This document shows positions 26,234 through 36,121 of a stretch of DNA of 64,000 nucleotides, in pieces. This stretch comes from Paenibacillus sp. AN1007 (GTDB lineage: Bacteria > Bacillota > Bacilli > Paenibacillales > Paenibacillaceae): positions 4,489,501 through 4,553,500 of the forward strand of contig NZ_CP159992.1 in assembly GCF_040702995.1 (NCBI RefSeq), read 5' to 3'. The notes beneath the pieces are model-generated. The model did not search any database. It worked only from the letters and a program-made list of their open reading frames with translations, and had not been told where the DNA came from. Numbering within the stretch: the first letter of the stretch is position 1; the number at the start of each line of letters is the position of its first letter. Position numbers and translations under genes: made by a program.

Positions 26234-27782
26234 TTAATACTTTTCAGATACCAGCTTCGCTTGTGTAAACAGCAGCAGATAATCTCTGCCTCCTGCTTTG
26301 GAATCCGTTCCCGACATATTAAATCCGCCGAACGGATGGGTACCCACCAATGCCCCCGTGCACTTGCGGTTAAAATACAGATTGCCCGCAAAATATTGTT
26401 GTCTCGCCTGCTCCAGATGGGCCCGATTGCGCGAAATCACCGCACCCGTCAGACCGTAATCCGTATTGTTGGCAATCTCCAGAGCATCCTGAAAGGAATC
26501 GGCTTTAATAAAGGCCAGTACCGGGCCGAATATTTCTTCCTGGGCAATCCTGGCCTGCGGGTCCACATCTGCTATTATGGTCGGCTCAATAAAATATCCT
26601 GCAGGATCTCCCGTACCTCCGCCATGGACCAGACGCCCTTCCCCTTTGCCAATCTCGATATATTCTGTGATCTTCGCGTAAGCCTTATCGTCAATAACAG
26701 GTCCCATGTAATTTTCAACTTCGAGCGGGCTTCCCAGCGTCAACTTCTGCGTACGTTCAATCACTTTTTGCAGTACTTCATCATATACATCCTTATGAAT
26801 TATGGCACGGGAACACGCCGAACATTTTTGGCCCGAGAAACCAAAAGCCGAAGCTGTAATGGACTCGGCCGCCAGTTCCAGATCGCTATCTTGATCAACT
26901 ATGATCGAATCTTTGCCGCCCATCTCGGCAATCACACGTTTGATCCATTTTTGGCCCGGAGCAGTACGCGCAGCCCGTTCATTTATTCGCAGACCCACAT
27001 CCCGGGAACCGGTGAAGCTGATAAAACGTGTTAGTGCATGGTCGACCAGATAATCGCCCACTTCGCTTCCCGGCCCGGGCAGGAAGTTCACCACACCGTC
27101 CGGCAGCCCCGCTTCTTCCAGCAGTTCAATAAACTTGGCTGCGATGACCGGTGTCGTGCTCGCAGGTTTCAGCACGACTGTATTACCCGAAACCAAAGCC
27201 GCCGAGGTCATGCCTGCCATAATCGCCAGCGGGAAATTCCAAGGTGGAATAACGATACCTACACCGAGCGGAATGTACGTCAGTTCATTATCTTCCCCTG
27301 CAATGCGTACAAGAGGCTGCGGCTCACTGAGACGTCTGCATTTCCCGGGCGTAAAACTCCATGAAGTCAATGGCTTCGGCGGTATCCGCATCCGCTTCCG
27401 ACCAGGTTTTGCCCGCTTCATAGACCATCCAGGCGGAGAACTCGTGCTTGCGGCGGCGCATAATCGCAGCCGCTTTGTACAGATAACGGGCCCGTTCATT
27501 CGGGTCCGTATGTTTCCAGGTGCGGAATGTCTCTGCCGCCGTTTGAATGGCCTTCTCGGCCAGCTCCCGATCAGCTTGATGAATCGTTCCAACCACCTGA
27601 TCTTTGGCTGCCGGGTTGACGGAGGTCAATGTGCGGCTGCCGGTTATTTTTTGCCCACCAATTATCATCGGATATTCCTGTCCCAGTTCGGATTCAACCT
27701 TACGCAGCGCTTCCTCAAAGACTTTCCGGTTCGCTTCTACCGCAAAAACTGTAAATGGTTCGTTAACAAAAGGGATATTCAT
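26234..27782 (-). pseudogene. rocA: 1-pyrroline-5-carboxylate dehydrogenase, apparent +1 frameshift
   Basis: Oxidises P5C/glutamate semialdehyde to glutamate in proline and arginine catabolism. From ATG 27782 (AAGGAGG upstream) the N-terminal part (FTVFAVEANRKVFEEALRKV ... AIDFMEFYAREMQ) stops at a TGA near 27324. The rest continues in the +1 frame as RLSEPQPLVRIAGE, PPWNFPLAIMAG, IAEMGGKDSIIVD (general-base Glu) and GQKCSACSR (catalytic Cys). Omitting one base after the CAG codon (near 27333) gives a normal enzyme of about 515 residues. All active-site residues are present, so the break is recent, a sequence error or recoding. Divergent from proline dehydrogenase, with its own sigma-54 promoter. 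Confidence 0.88.
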
Positions 27783-27868
27783 CAATGATTCCTCCTTCAA
27801 GATGCGGGTTCTGCCGCTATATCGCTGCTTGGATTCATGCAGCACTTACGTCTCAATCAAATATATGA

Positions 27869-27885
27869 AGCAAGAAGCGTGCCAA
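27869..27885 (-). promoter_or_regulatory. Sigma-54 promoter of P5C dehydrogenase
   Basis: On the minus strand TTGGCACGCTTCTTGCTT: GG and GC 12 bases apart, a near-perfect -24/-12 element, about 87 bases before the start codon. Confidence 0.85.
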
Positions 27886-27972
27886 CTCCGCTTGAGAATG
27901 AATTTTTTTTGATTCACGGAGATAAAAATTTCCATAAAAAAATTAAGGCAAAACCACTGCACACAGCAGCTT

Positions 27973-27990
27973 TTGGCACGTTTTTTGCTA
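27973..27990 (+). promoter_or_regulatory. Sigma-54 promoter of proline dehydrogenase
   Basis: TTGGCACGTTTTTTGCTA, a perfect -24 (TGGCACG) and -12 (TTGCT) pair with the exact spacing, 45 bases before the start codon. Divergent from the element at 27869; about 90 bases separate the two and may hold shared activator sites. Confidence 0.88.
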
Positions 27991-28034
27991 GATATATGAA
28001 ATACACAATCATGAATGATTAGGGAGGAACCACG

Positions 28035-28958
28035 ATGAGTGTCGGAACGGAACTATACCGTAAAACGTTGTTAACCGTGGCTGGCAATAAAGCAGTAGAA
28101 AACCTGTCGCTCAAATACGGGAAAAAGCTCGCTGGTAAGTTTATTGCAGGCAGTACGCTGGAAGAGGCACTGGATGAAATTCGCACTTTAAACAGCAAAG
28201 GCATTATGGCGACACTGGATCACTTGGGCGAGGGTATTACCCAATTACGTGAAGCGGCGCTATACCGTGATGAATATGTGAGGCTGGTAGACGGCATAGC
28301 GCATAGCGGCGTTGACTCCAATGTTTCACTCAAACCGACGCAGATGGGGCTGGCACTTGATCCCGAAGAGAGCTATCAAAATATTCGTACGGTTGCAACC
28401 CGGGCGAAGGAGCACGAGCTCTTTGTACGCATTGATATGGAAGATAGCCCGTTCACGCAGGCCACACTCGATATGGTGCGAAGGCTGCATGCGGAAGGGC
28501 TTGATAACACCGGCACAGTACTGCAGGCTTATCTGCATCGAACGGAAGAGGATACTCGCGATATGATTCGGGAAGGCATTCGCCTTCGCCTCGTCAAAGG
28601 CGCCTACAAAGAGCCTGCTTCTGTCGCTTACCAGAGCACGACCGAGGTCATTCATCAGTTCAAAACGATGATTCGCCATCATCTTGACCAAGGTGTATAC
28701 ACAGCTGTCGCCTCACATGACGATCACATCATTAACTGGACAAAACAATACGTGAAAGATCGAGATATTTCTCCTGAGGCCTTTGAATTCCAGATGTTAT
28801 ACGGTCTGCGCATGAGTGAGCAGGAACGTCTGGCACAGGAGGGTTATCGTATCCGCTGTTATGTACCCTATGGCACGATGTGGTACCCGTACTACACCCG
28901 TCGTCTGGCCGAGAAACCTGCTAATCTCTGGATGGTTGTTAAAAATATGTTTCGCTAG
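28035..28958 (+). CDS. putB: Proline dehydrogenase
   Basis: 307-residue FAD enzyme (FadM/PutB type, monofunctional) that oxidises L-proline to P5C. Family motifs: NVSLKPTQMGL, VRIDMEDSPFTQATLD, VLQAYLHRTEEDT, LRLVKGAYKEP, VASHDDHI and the C-terminal YVPYGTMWYPYYTRRLAEKP that binds substrate. ATG is preceded by GGGAGGA. Expressed from a sigma-54 promoter divergent from that of P5C dehydrogenase, which would take its product. The enhancer-binding protein at 29467 is the obvious activator. Intact, unlike its partner. Confidence 0.95.
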   Translation: MSVGTELYRKTLLTVAGNKAVENLSLKYGKKLAGKFIAGSTLEEALDEIRTLNSKGIMATLDHLGEGITQLREAALYRDEYVRLVDGIAHSGVDSNVSLKPTQMGLALDPEESYQNIRTVATRAKEHELFVRIDMEDSPFTQATLDMVRRLHAEGLDNTGTVLQAYLHRTEEDTRDMIREGIRLRLVKGAYKEPASVAYQSTTEVIHQFKTMIRHHLDQGVYTAVASHDDHIINWTKQYVKDRDISPEAFEFQMLYGLRMSEQERLAQEGYRIRCYVPYGTMWYPYYTRRLAEKPANLWMVVKNMFR

Positions 28959-28983
28959 AATGCACATAAAAAGCGCTGTTATG

Positions 28984-29019
28984 CCATGCAATCCACTCAC
29001 CCTGGAGGGCATGGTTTTT
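28984..29019 (+). terminator. Intrinsic terminator after proline dehydrogenase
   Basis: CCATGC / GCATGG stem with an inner TCCA/TGGA pairing and a five-base T-run. Confidence 0.75.
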
Positions 29020-29466
29020 GCCACTTTTTTAAATGACAGCTCCATCACAATTCGTCACCGAATCTTCAAACCGCATATATGTCTAAAAAATAAGAATAAT
29101 CAAATTAAATGTCCGAAATTTTAGACTTAATTCTCGAAATTACGGTGTATTCTTCTCCGCTGCATTATTCTCTTCTCTCTCCAGCAGGTATTTCGGCTTA
29201 TTTAAACACTTCAAAAGTGTCATATAACTTAACATTCATCCCGTGTATATTTTCTATAAAAAGTTATATTTTGTAGTAATATCAATATAAATCCTCATCT
29301 CCGTCTAATGAAATCGTATACATAAATTCCTCACTTCGAAGTAACCGTTCCCAAAAATAACATACGAACAGCAGATGTCAAAAAATATATACACAACACC
29401 CTGCAGACGATATACTATTTATAAATTCAATCACTTTAATCCGTATGCTGTAATGAGGTGATCCTG
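29020..29466. other. AT-rich leader region of the enhancer-binding-protein gene
   Basis: No reading frame or RNA element is supported. The stretch is markedly AT-rich (repeated TATA, AAATAT words) and presumably contains the promoter of the sigma-54 activator. Confidence 0.45.
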
Positions 29467-31389
29467 ATGAGACATTTACTTCCCACTTTGAACGGACTAA
29501 CGCGGACAGACATGCAGATCTACAATGAACTTCCCGTTAACGGACATTTCCTTTCACCAACACATCCAGATTGGGATATAACGACAGCGCGTCCTGTTTT
29601 TGCGCGTTCTGCTGCCGGAGCTGCTTATCTCTGCTGTTCGTCCCCTAATCAGCCCAGCTCGCTCATGGAGGAATATCCGTCTTCCATACTTTCTTCCGAG
29701 TCATCAGAATCCAACAAGGATCTGCTTCAACTAATGCTTCCTGTCCCGGTGATTTCGTCTTCCACCCCACTTGCACAAGCGATTCCATTGTTCGCCAAGA
29801 GCCCTGTTCTGCTCATTAAAAATGATCGTGACGAATGGGAGGGGTATATCTCCGCATCTGATGTCATGTCTTCCCTGCTTCAGGCTCATCGGCTGATGGA
29901 AGCCTATTTGGAAACCACGCTCGAGACAGCAGGCTCTGCACTGTCGTTAATTAATGAGGAAGCAAAGGTGGCCTACTGGACATCCGGCGCGGAGAACATC
30001 TTTTCTATTCGTAAAACCGATATTATCGGTGAGCCAGCCGCCAACTTTTTCCCTCCAGAACGGCTCCAATCGCTCAAAACGTTATATACCGGTGAGACCG
30101 TCTACCGTAAGCAGCATCAGCCAAGACCTGATCTGTTTGCGCTGATTAACGCCCGCCCTGTCAGACTGGACGGCCGCATTGTCGGAGCAGTTGCTGCCGA
30201 AGTGGACATTACAACCGAAATTCGGCTGCATCAGGAACTGCTGCATATGTCCTCCAAGGTACAGCATTTGGAAAAAGCGGTTGCCCGGCTTCGTCCCGAG
30301 ACGGATCCATTCGCCCGTATCAAAGGCAGCAGTCCGATTATCCGGCAGTGTCTTGACACGATCCGCAAGATCAGCACCACTCCTGCTACAGTACTCATTA
30401 TGGGTGAAAGCGGTACGGGTAAGGAGCTGTTCGCCAAAGCCATCCATGATCTGCGTGAACCGCAGACCGCTCCTTTTATTGCGATTAACTGCGGAGCCAT
30501 TCCGGCTTCCCTGTTTGAAAGCGAATTGTTCGGTTACGAGAAAGGTGCTTTCTCCGGGGCTGATCCCAAAGGAAAAAAGGGGAAAATCGAACTGGCGGAT
30601 GGGGGCACGCTTTTTCTGGATGAGATCGGTGAGATGCCTTCCGAACTGCAGGTAAAGCTGCTTCGCGTGCTGCAGGAACGGAGTTATTTCCCGGTTGGAG
30701 GCACCCGCATCAAACAAGCCAACTGCCGAATCATTGCCGCGACCAATCAGGACCTCCCTGCCATGATTGCCCGCAATCAATTCCGTGAGGACCTTTATTA
30801 TCGCCTGAATGTCATCAATCTCATCATTCCGCCGCTCCGGCTGCGTAAAGAGGATGTTTACGAACTTACTCAGACATTTCTGCAGGAGTTCTCACTGCTC
30901 TACAATCGTCATATTGAAGTGATTCCTCCGGAAGTGTTCAAGCTGTTATTTCAATACGATTGGCCCGGTAATGTCCGTGAACTGCGCAACGTGATTGAAC
31001 GTCTGACCATTCTGGCAGTGGATGGCGAGATTAAGTCGGAATATTTGCCTGATTCGCTGATCCCTGCAAACGCTAACGAAAAGTTTGAAATGAATCCTAC
31101 AGCAGATAACCTCATCTCTGCAGGCCAAGCAGGAGCAGATCAACCACAGGTGACGGAGAAACTGCAGCATGGAAACACGTCGGAGGATGCTGCAGTATGG
31201 GACGCTCCCGGCAGTCAAGCAAGCTCCGAAGATCCGGGACTCTCTTATCAGCAGCAGCTGGATGCCTATGAGGCTCGGCTTTTGCAGCAATATCTGGAGG
31301 CTGCGGGAGGCAATAAACGAACATTGGCGAAGCAGCTCGGCATCTCCAGGGCTACACTGTATAATCGCATGAAACGGCTCGGTCTATAA
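29467..31389 (+). CDS. Sigma-54-dependent enhancer-binding regulator (CBS/PAS-AAA-Fis)
   Basis: 640 residues. The N-terminal region (about 90-140, LAQAIPLFAKSPVLLIKND) looks like a CBS half-pair; a PAS domain follows (about 155-260). The AAA+ core has Walker A GESGTGKE, the sigma-54-contacting loop GAFSGA (Ser in place of the usual Thr), Walker B GGTLFLDEIGE and the arginine-finger region REDLYYRLNV. A Pro/Ser/Gln-rich linker precedes a Fis-type HTH (GNKRTLAKQLGISRATLYNRM). ATG 29467 follows TGAGGTG; an in-frame GTG at 29458 overlaps that site. RocR/PrdR-like layout; the neighbouring proline genes with -24/-12 promoters are the likely targets. Confidence 0.93.
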   Translation: MRHLLPTLNGLTRTDMQIYNELPVNGHFLSPTHPDWDITTARPVFARSAAGAAYLCCSSPNQPSSLMEEYPSSILSSESSESNKDLLQLMLPVPVISSSTPLAQAIPLFAKSPVLLIKNDRDEWEGYISASDVMSSLLQAHRLMEAYLETTLETAGSALSLINEEAKVAYWTSGAENIFSIRKTDIIGEPAANFFPPERLQSLKTLYTGETVYRKQHQPRPDLFALINARPVRLDGRIVGAVAAEVDITTEIRLHQELLHMSSKVQHLEKAVARLRPETDPFARIKGSSPIIRQCLDTIRKISTTPATVLIMGESGTGKELFAKAIHDLREPQTAPFIAINCGAIPASLFESELFGYEKGAFSGADPKGKKGKIELADGGTLFLDEIGEMPSELQVKLLRVLQERSYFPVGGTRIKQANCRIIAATNQDLPAMIARNQFREDLYYRLNVINLIIPPLRLRKEDVYELTQTFLQEFSLLYNRHIEVIPPEVFKLLFQYDWPGNVRELRNVIERLTILAVDGEIKSEYLPDSLIPANANEKFEMNPTADNLISAGQAGADQPQVTEKLQHGNTSEDAAVWDAPGSQASSEDPGLSYQQQLDAYEARLLQQYLEAAGGNKRTLAKQLGISRATLYNRMKRLGL

Positions 31390-31437
31390 TACGCCGCAGG
31401 TGCCGATAGGCGGATTAAATGAACGAATGCACAGCTT

Positions 31438-31483
31438 AAAAACCCCGCAGTAACGGACCACCTGCCGTTTCGCTCGGGGTTTT
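31438..31483. terminator. Bidirectional terminator
   Basis: AAAAACCCCG / CGGGGTTTT arms with an inner ACGGAC..CCGTTT pairing, between the convergent enhancer-binding-protein and STAND genes. Confidence 0.85.
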
Positions 31484-31521
31484 AGACATTTCCAAAAAAT
31501 ATACAAAAACAAAATCGCTCC

Positions 31522-33594
31522 TTACAATATTCTCGCTAAGCGGATCAGTGCTGTTCTGAGATGGCGATAAAACGTAGCCCGGCTCATGGAACACACCTGT
31601 GCCGCGGCAGTTGGATTGCCAGCATGAGTCCAGTAAGCTGCATGCAGCAGCTTCTGGTCTTGAGGAGACACGCCGTGTACTCTGCCTTCCAGCAGGTCCA
31701 GAACGTATAACTGCAGCTGGATGCCATCCTTCACACCTGTTACTCTTTCCGCATACGGCTGCAGCTCTCCGGGAGAACGAAGATGTGCAAGCATTTTGCG
31801 TACCTCCTGCTCGGACCAAAGCTTTTGCCCTGCCGACGCTGTTCCAGGCTGTATTTGATTCGCTGGCAGATCCGGGTGAAGAAGCGACATCACCCAAGCG
31901 CCGAACTGCCCGCTGCGTAAATCGAGCTCCAGCACATCCGCCCGGTCCTCGTATCGGTCACAAGCTCGCGTAGAGGTGCTCCTCATCTGAAAACCGATGC
32001 TCCGCAGAAACAGCTTCAAATGCGGATTGGTTGCAACCAGAATGGCTCTCGCCCCGTCTCCCAGTAGGGACAAGCGGTCCAGCACCATATAGCCAACAAG
32101 TTCCTCGCGTGTATATCCAGGGACATCGTCTCGAGCCGCAGCCAGCAGCGCAAAGTGTGTATCGCTCTCGTCGGGATCACACTGCATCTCCTCCGGGGCA
32201 AAGCATTCTTTCATCTCATGCGGAAAATACTTCAAGAGCAGCTCACTTGTCTCCCGGTGCACCAGCACGGTAATAAACATCGCAATCGGTTCTCCTCGCA
32301 TGTCACGCTTCAAGACGATTCCCCCGGGATACTGCTGAGCCAGTTCATCCAAAAAGGGAGCATATTTCACAGCCTGCCAAGGTTCAACGCTGTATTCACA
32401 CCACTGCTGCAGCAGTTTATGCATTGCGGGCAGGTCTTTCATGTTCATCGGTTCTAACGATGAGAACAGAGAGTCGCGGGATACATCGGCATACTTGCGA
32501 TACTGGAGCATCGCTTCCTGACAGAGCAGCAGCATCTTACGCGCAATCTGACGCCGCTCTTGGGGGCCGGCTTGTTCATGGAGCGGTTTGAGCAGCTCGG
32601 CAATTCGAATCCGCATGCACTGCATGCGGTACGGCTCACGCTGCCGAAAGTCTCGCATCAAGTGCACTCTGGCCATATCATGCAGGGCCAGACCATCCGG
32701 TGCAGAGCGGATGAAAGACATTCGTCTCAGCATATGATACTCTTCGGGCTTAACCGCAATATCCAGCACAGCAGATAACAGTTCCTGATTTGCCGTCTCC
32801 AGCAGGGTTAATACTTCTACCATTGGATGCAGATGCGGCGTAGTAAGCTCAAGCAGGAGCCGGGCACTAATCATATGCGAAAGCTCGGCCCACTCCGCAT
32901 GAGGAAGGTTTCTTGCTTGATCGGCCGCTTCCACCGCAAGTGCCAATCCAAGTGGATGTCCATCTGTCATTTTTGTTATGGTTCCGGCGACACTCGGTCT
33001 TAACGGACCGGCCGCTGCAATATATTCCGCAATCTCATCTGCATTGAAATGCTGCAGCTGCAGCTGTATCAGCCGCTGATACAGCCGTGGGTGCGTTCGC
33101 CATGCCGCTGAAAGTTCCGAACGGGAAGCAAGTATGATGAGTACCCCTCTTATATGAAGTTTGGCAATAAAAACTTCCATAAACCAGCCTTCAAGCAGTG
33201 CAAGCTCCTCGTAGTTATCTACTGCAATGACGAGCCGCTTTTCCCTGGGCATGCTTTTCAACACAGAGAGCAGCTGCGTGCCATGGCTTTTCAGCAGCCC
33301 CAGCTCTACCCCGAGTGTGGATATAAAATAATCTACAAACACCGAGGGTGTCGTACCACATGCCCGTCCGTCCATCCATACAGCCGTTGCTCCTCGTTCC
33401 CTGGCTATAGACAGCATTTCTGAAAGCAGTGATGATTTTCCAATCCCACCCATACCGGTAACTGAAAATATAGTCATAGGCGCTTCGGCATGCTCCAACC
33501 ACTGTCTCAATGTCCTCAGTTCTTTGGTCCGACCGACAAAGCGTTTTCCGTCCCTGACATCGTTCTCATATTGAGCTTCACTACCGTTTCCCAT
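31522..33594 (-). CDS. STAND-class NTPase transcriptional regulator
   Basis: 690 residues. N-terminal NTPase with Walker A VTGMGGIGKSSLL (near residue 45) and Walker B-like LVIAVDNYEELALLE, then the sensor-type loop ILASRSELSAAW, typical of STAND/NACHT-like switches. A helical middle region and a segment resembling a GNAT fold (GARAILVATNPHLKLFLRSIGFQ) follow. The C-terminus is an HTH (NPTAAAQVCSMSRATFYRHLRTALIRL), so it probably binds DNA when the ATPase is switched on. Start ATG follows GGAGG. Target genes are unknown; it converges on the enhancer-binding-protein gene. Confidence 0.82.
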   Translation of the reverse strand: MGNGSEAQYENDVRDGKRFVGRTKELRTLRQWLEHAEAPMTIFSVTGMGGIGKSSLLSEMLSIARERGATAVWMDGRACGTTPSVFVDYFISTLGVELGLLKSHGTQLLSVLKSMPREKRLVIAVDNYEELALLEGWFMEVFIAKLHIRGVLIILASRSELSAAWRTHPRLYQRLIQLQLQHFNADEIAEYIAAAGPLRPSVAGTITKMTDGHPLGLALAVEAADQARNLPHAEWAELSHMISARLLLELTTPHLHPMVEVLTLLETANQELLSAVLDIAVKPEEYHMLRRMSFIRSAPDGLALHDMARVHLMRDFRQREPYRMQCMRIRIAELLKPLHEQAGPQERRQIARKMLLLCQEAMLQYRKYADVSRDSLFSSLEPMNMKDLPAMHKLLQQWCEYSVEPWQAVKYAPFLDELAQQYPGGIVLKRDMRGEPIAMFITVLVHRETSELLLKYFPHEMKECFAPEEMQCDPDESDTHFALLAAARDDVPGYTREELVGYMVLDRLSLLGDGARAILVATNPHLKLFLRSIGFQMRSTSTRACDRYEDRADVLELDLRSGQFGAWVMSLLHPDLPANQIQPGTASAGQKLWSEQEVRKMLAHLRSPGELQPYAERVTGVKDGIQLQLYVLDLLEGRVHGVSPQDQKLLHAAYWTHAGNPTAAAQVCSMSRATFYRHLRTALIRLARIL

Positions 33595-33901
33595 ATCTAT
33601 CCTCCGTACTAGATTCTGACACTTCGACTATTGTTGATTTCTCATAAAATTGAGACTAGATTGAGACGCGCATATGCATATCCAATGTTAGAATCTTGAT
33701 AAAAGCCAATTTATAGAAAAAGATACAGAGGCGGTTACACATGTATACGAACCGTATCACGGATACATATAACCACTTCTTAACATAAAGCAGCACTCCG
33801 CCGAGCACCTGAGCAAGCCTGTACACATCGTTTACCGACTTGGTTTCATGCATCCTTTCGTACCCTACTCCCAGCCCGATCATTCAGGAAAGGCGGATTT
33901 A
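33595..33901. other. Promoter region upstream of the STAND regulator
   Basis: About 300 bases without a supported gene. TTGAGAC-type direct repeats (TTGAGACTAGATTGAGACG near 33650) lie just upstream of the STAND gene and might be regulator sites. Confidence 0.35.
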
Positions 33902-34211
33902 TGTGAAAAAACATCTTGATATCTGTAATTTGAGTGCACAACTCGGCATCCGTTCCCAACAGCTTCAAGCTTGGTTAAGCCTGAACAACCCAACTTTAGA
34001 CCAACAGCAGTATGAATCAAAAAAACCGTATGAACCAAAACGAAGGTCTAATCGTGTAACATCTGCATATCGTCTGGCAGCCCCTGCTTCTTTATCTTTG
34101 ATTCTCTCATCCGCTTCATCCGTACGTTATCGGGGCCGCCTCTCTAGTGCAGGGTCTTCTCATGGCCTGTCTCGCTCTTCGCAAAGCATACAGCGCATCA
34201 ATAAGCTGTAA
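33902..34211 (+). CDS. Doubtful small open frame
   Basis: Possible 103-residue protein from GTG 33902 with a GGCGGA-like site. The first 30 residues (HLDICNLSAQLGIRSQQLQA) could form a helix-turn-helix, but the remainder is Ser/Arg/Leu-rich with no domain and composition unlike neighbouring proteins. It may be a remnant or chance frame. Confidence 0.25.
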
Positions 34212-34260
34212 TCCTTTCAATACGTTCATATGTGCATTCTCATCTCCCCAACCTTAATTA

Positions 34261-35982
34261 TCAAGGGGACAGCTCATCTCCTCCTTCAATCATGGCGTTA
34301 GCAAGCAGCGCCATCTCCAAACACACTCGTTTATCCTGCTGCATATAATCCGTTCCCAGCAGTTCTTCCAGTTTCTCCAGTCGGTTATATAGAGTCTGTC
34401 GATGAACGAACAGCTGGGCGGCGGCATCTCTTTTAGATCCAAAATTCGCAAGATAAGCGTCCAGTGTCTCTACCAATCTTAACTGGTGGTTTTGGTCATG
34501 CTCGATAAGAACTCCCAGATGATCCATGGCAAACGTCTGCAGGAAAGAAGGCGGCATTGCTTTTAACATTTGATATATACCCATACGATCATAGAAATGA
34601 ACATGTTTCATCGGTTTGACAGAACGCGCCACCTCAATCACCTGATACGCTTCCTGTAGGCTGTCCTTCAGCCTTGTTAATTGATTTCGAAGTTTGCCGA
34701 AACCGGCGTGAATCTGTACTTGCTTCAGATTTGTACTGGCGAACCGTTTGACATCCTGAGTGATGCCTTCCAGCAGCTGCATCAGCTGCTGCTGCGAGGT
34801 CGTTCGCGCTTCTTCCTTCGCACAGCAGAGATAGACTTGATTGTTTTTCAGCATGACAAGACTGGTCAGATGATTCTTCTTGAGAAGCGAACGGAGCAGC
34901 ACCAGAATATCCTGATGATTGGCCTCCATTCGTTCCCGGCCCGTTCCCTTCATACGGTGTTCAATCTCCAGTATACCTCCGGCAAACCAGTACTGCCCCT
35001 TCACCAGCAAACGAAGTCCCATGCGGGTTCTCGCCTGCTCTTCCTGCTGAATCTGGTCATTCATCAACTCTTGAATCAGTTCATTCTGGTTGCGTACCAT
35101 CTTCTCTTCAAGAAATTGAGAACGAAGTGTAAGGGCCGCCGCAGCTTTGGCCGTATAATCCAGAAGCAGTTTAAGATACTCCACAACCGCTGACGGATGC
35201 ACGATCATACCTATGGCTGAGAACACTTGACCAAAACAGACGACTGGGTAACACAAGAGTGAAGTCCCTTCATCCATGTGAAACCAAAGTTCGGTATCCG
35301 AATCGTTCAGATCCAGCTGCTCCACTTCCCGGCTGTACCAGCTATGGATCGCCTGCTCCATCTCCGGGGCAAGTCCGGGCACAAAACTGCCTGCTTCCAT
35401 TGACGAAATGTACACTACCGGTTTGGCCGCATAGGTATGCAGCAGTTCCAACACAGCAGACAGATCGGTACTCTGCAGCGTTCGCTGTTGAAGTTCGCGG
35501 GAATAGGTCTCGAGGCTCTTTAACAATTGGTGCTGATGGTTAATAAGTAGAGAGTGGATATCCTGCGTAATCTCGACAAAACGTACCGGCTCCTCAAATA
35601 CGATAAGCGGAAACTGGTGCAGGTTCGCGAGTTTAATGAGTGATTCCGGGATGGCATGAATGCTGGTTCCAAACTCTACACATAATCCAGCTGCTTCGCG
35701 GTTAATCAGCTGCATCAAATATGCTTCACGACCTTCTTCCGATCGAAGCCATAAACCCGTGGATAAAATAAGATCATGCTGGCTTACAAAAGGAGACACA
35801 TTGGTTATTTCCAGCACATGGACCCAGCCCACCTGACGATTCAGGCCTTCCTGCCCTGCGGCAAGACGCGCTCGACCAAATACCGGACGCTCGGAGCATA
35901 TCTCGGACAGTAAATACGCGGTCATTTCGCAAAGTCGATCCCTCTCAGTGTCATTTTTTCTTACATTATAATCGATGGACAT
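34261..35982 (-). CDS. adeR: PucR family transcriptional regulator (AdeR-like)
   Basis: 573 residues. The N-terminal PucR domain is recognisable from RARLAAGQEGLNRQVGWVHVLE; a CdaR/GGDEF-like middle and a C-terminal PucR HTH (SKRDAAAQLFVHRQTLYNRLEKLEELLG) follow. In Bacillus the PucR protein AdeR is encoded beside ald and activates it; the divergent ald gene here supports the same role. Start: ATG 35982 has AGGA only three bases away, and a TATAAT lies just downstream, so ATG 35925 (MTAYLLSEICSERP) may be the real start. Confidence 0.85.
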   Translation of the reverse strand: MSIDYNVRKNDTERDRLCEMTAYLLSEICSERPVFGRARLAAGQEGLNRQVGWVHVLEITNVSPFVSQHDLILSTGLWLRSEEGREAYLMQLINREAAGLCVEFGTSIHAIPESLIKLANLHQFPLIVFEEPVRFVEITQDIHSLLINHQHQLLKSLETYSRELQQRTLQSTDLSAVLELLHTYAAKPVVYISSMEAGSFVPGLAPEMEQAIHSWYSREVEQLDLNDSDTELWFHMDEGTSLLCYPVVCFGQVFSAIGMIVHPSAVVEYLKLLLDYTAKAAAALTLRSQFLEEKMVRNQNELIQELMNDQIQQEEQARTRMGLRLLVKGQYWFAGGILEIEHRMKGTGRERMEANHQDILVLLRSLLKKNHLTSLVMLKNNQVYLCCAKEEARTTSQQQLMQLLEGITQDVKRFASTNLKQVQIHAGFGKLRNQLTRLKDSLQEAYQVIEVARSVKPMKHVHFYDRMGIYQMLKAMPPSFLQTFAMDHLGVLIEHDQNHQLRLVETLDAYLANFGSKRDAAAQLFVHRQTLYNRLEKLEELLGTDYMQQDKRVCLEMALLANAMIEGGDELSP

Positions 35983-36121
35983 AAGTCCTGAATAGACTTA
36001 TTCGACGAAATGTTGAGTCGATATTTCAAAAATTAGACATGGTGTAAGGTGCAAAACGACGTATGGGGTCATAAACTTGTAGTATAAGCTAACAACCAAT
36101 AAATGGACGAGGTGCATGGCG

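Noticed and set aside
26216..27034. Long plus-strand open frame (272 codons) across P5C dehydrogenase
   Set aside because: Antisense to a gene with full family motifs; no ribosome site and composition unlike a protein. Same for 27135-27788.
30082..30780. Minus-strand frame inside the enhancer-binding-protein gene
   Set aside because: Lies wholly across the conserved AAA+ core; no start site support.
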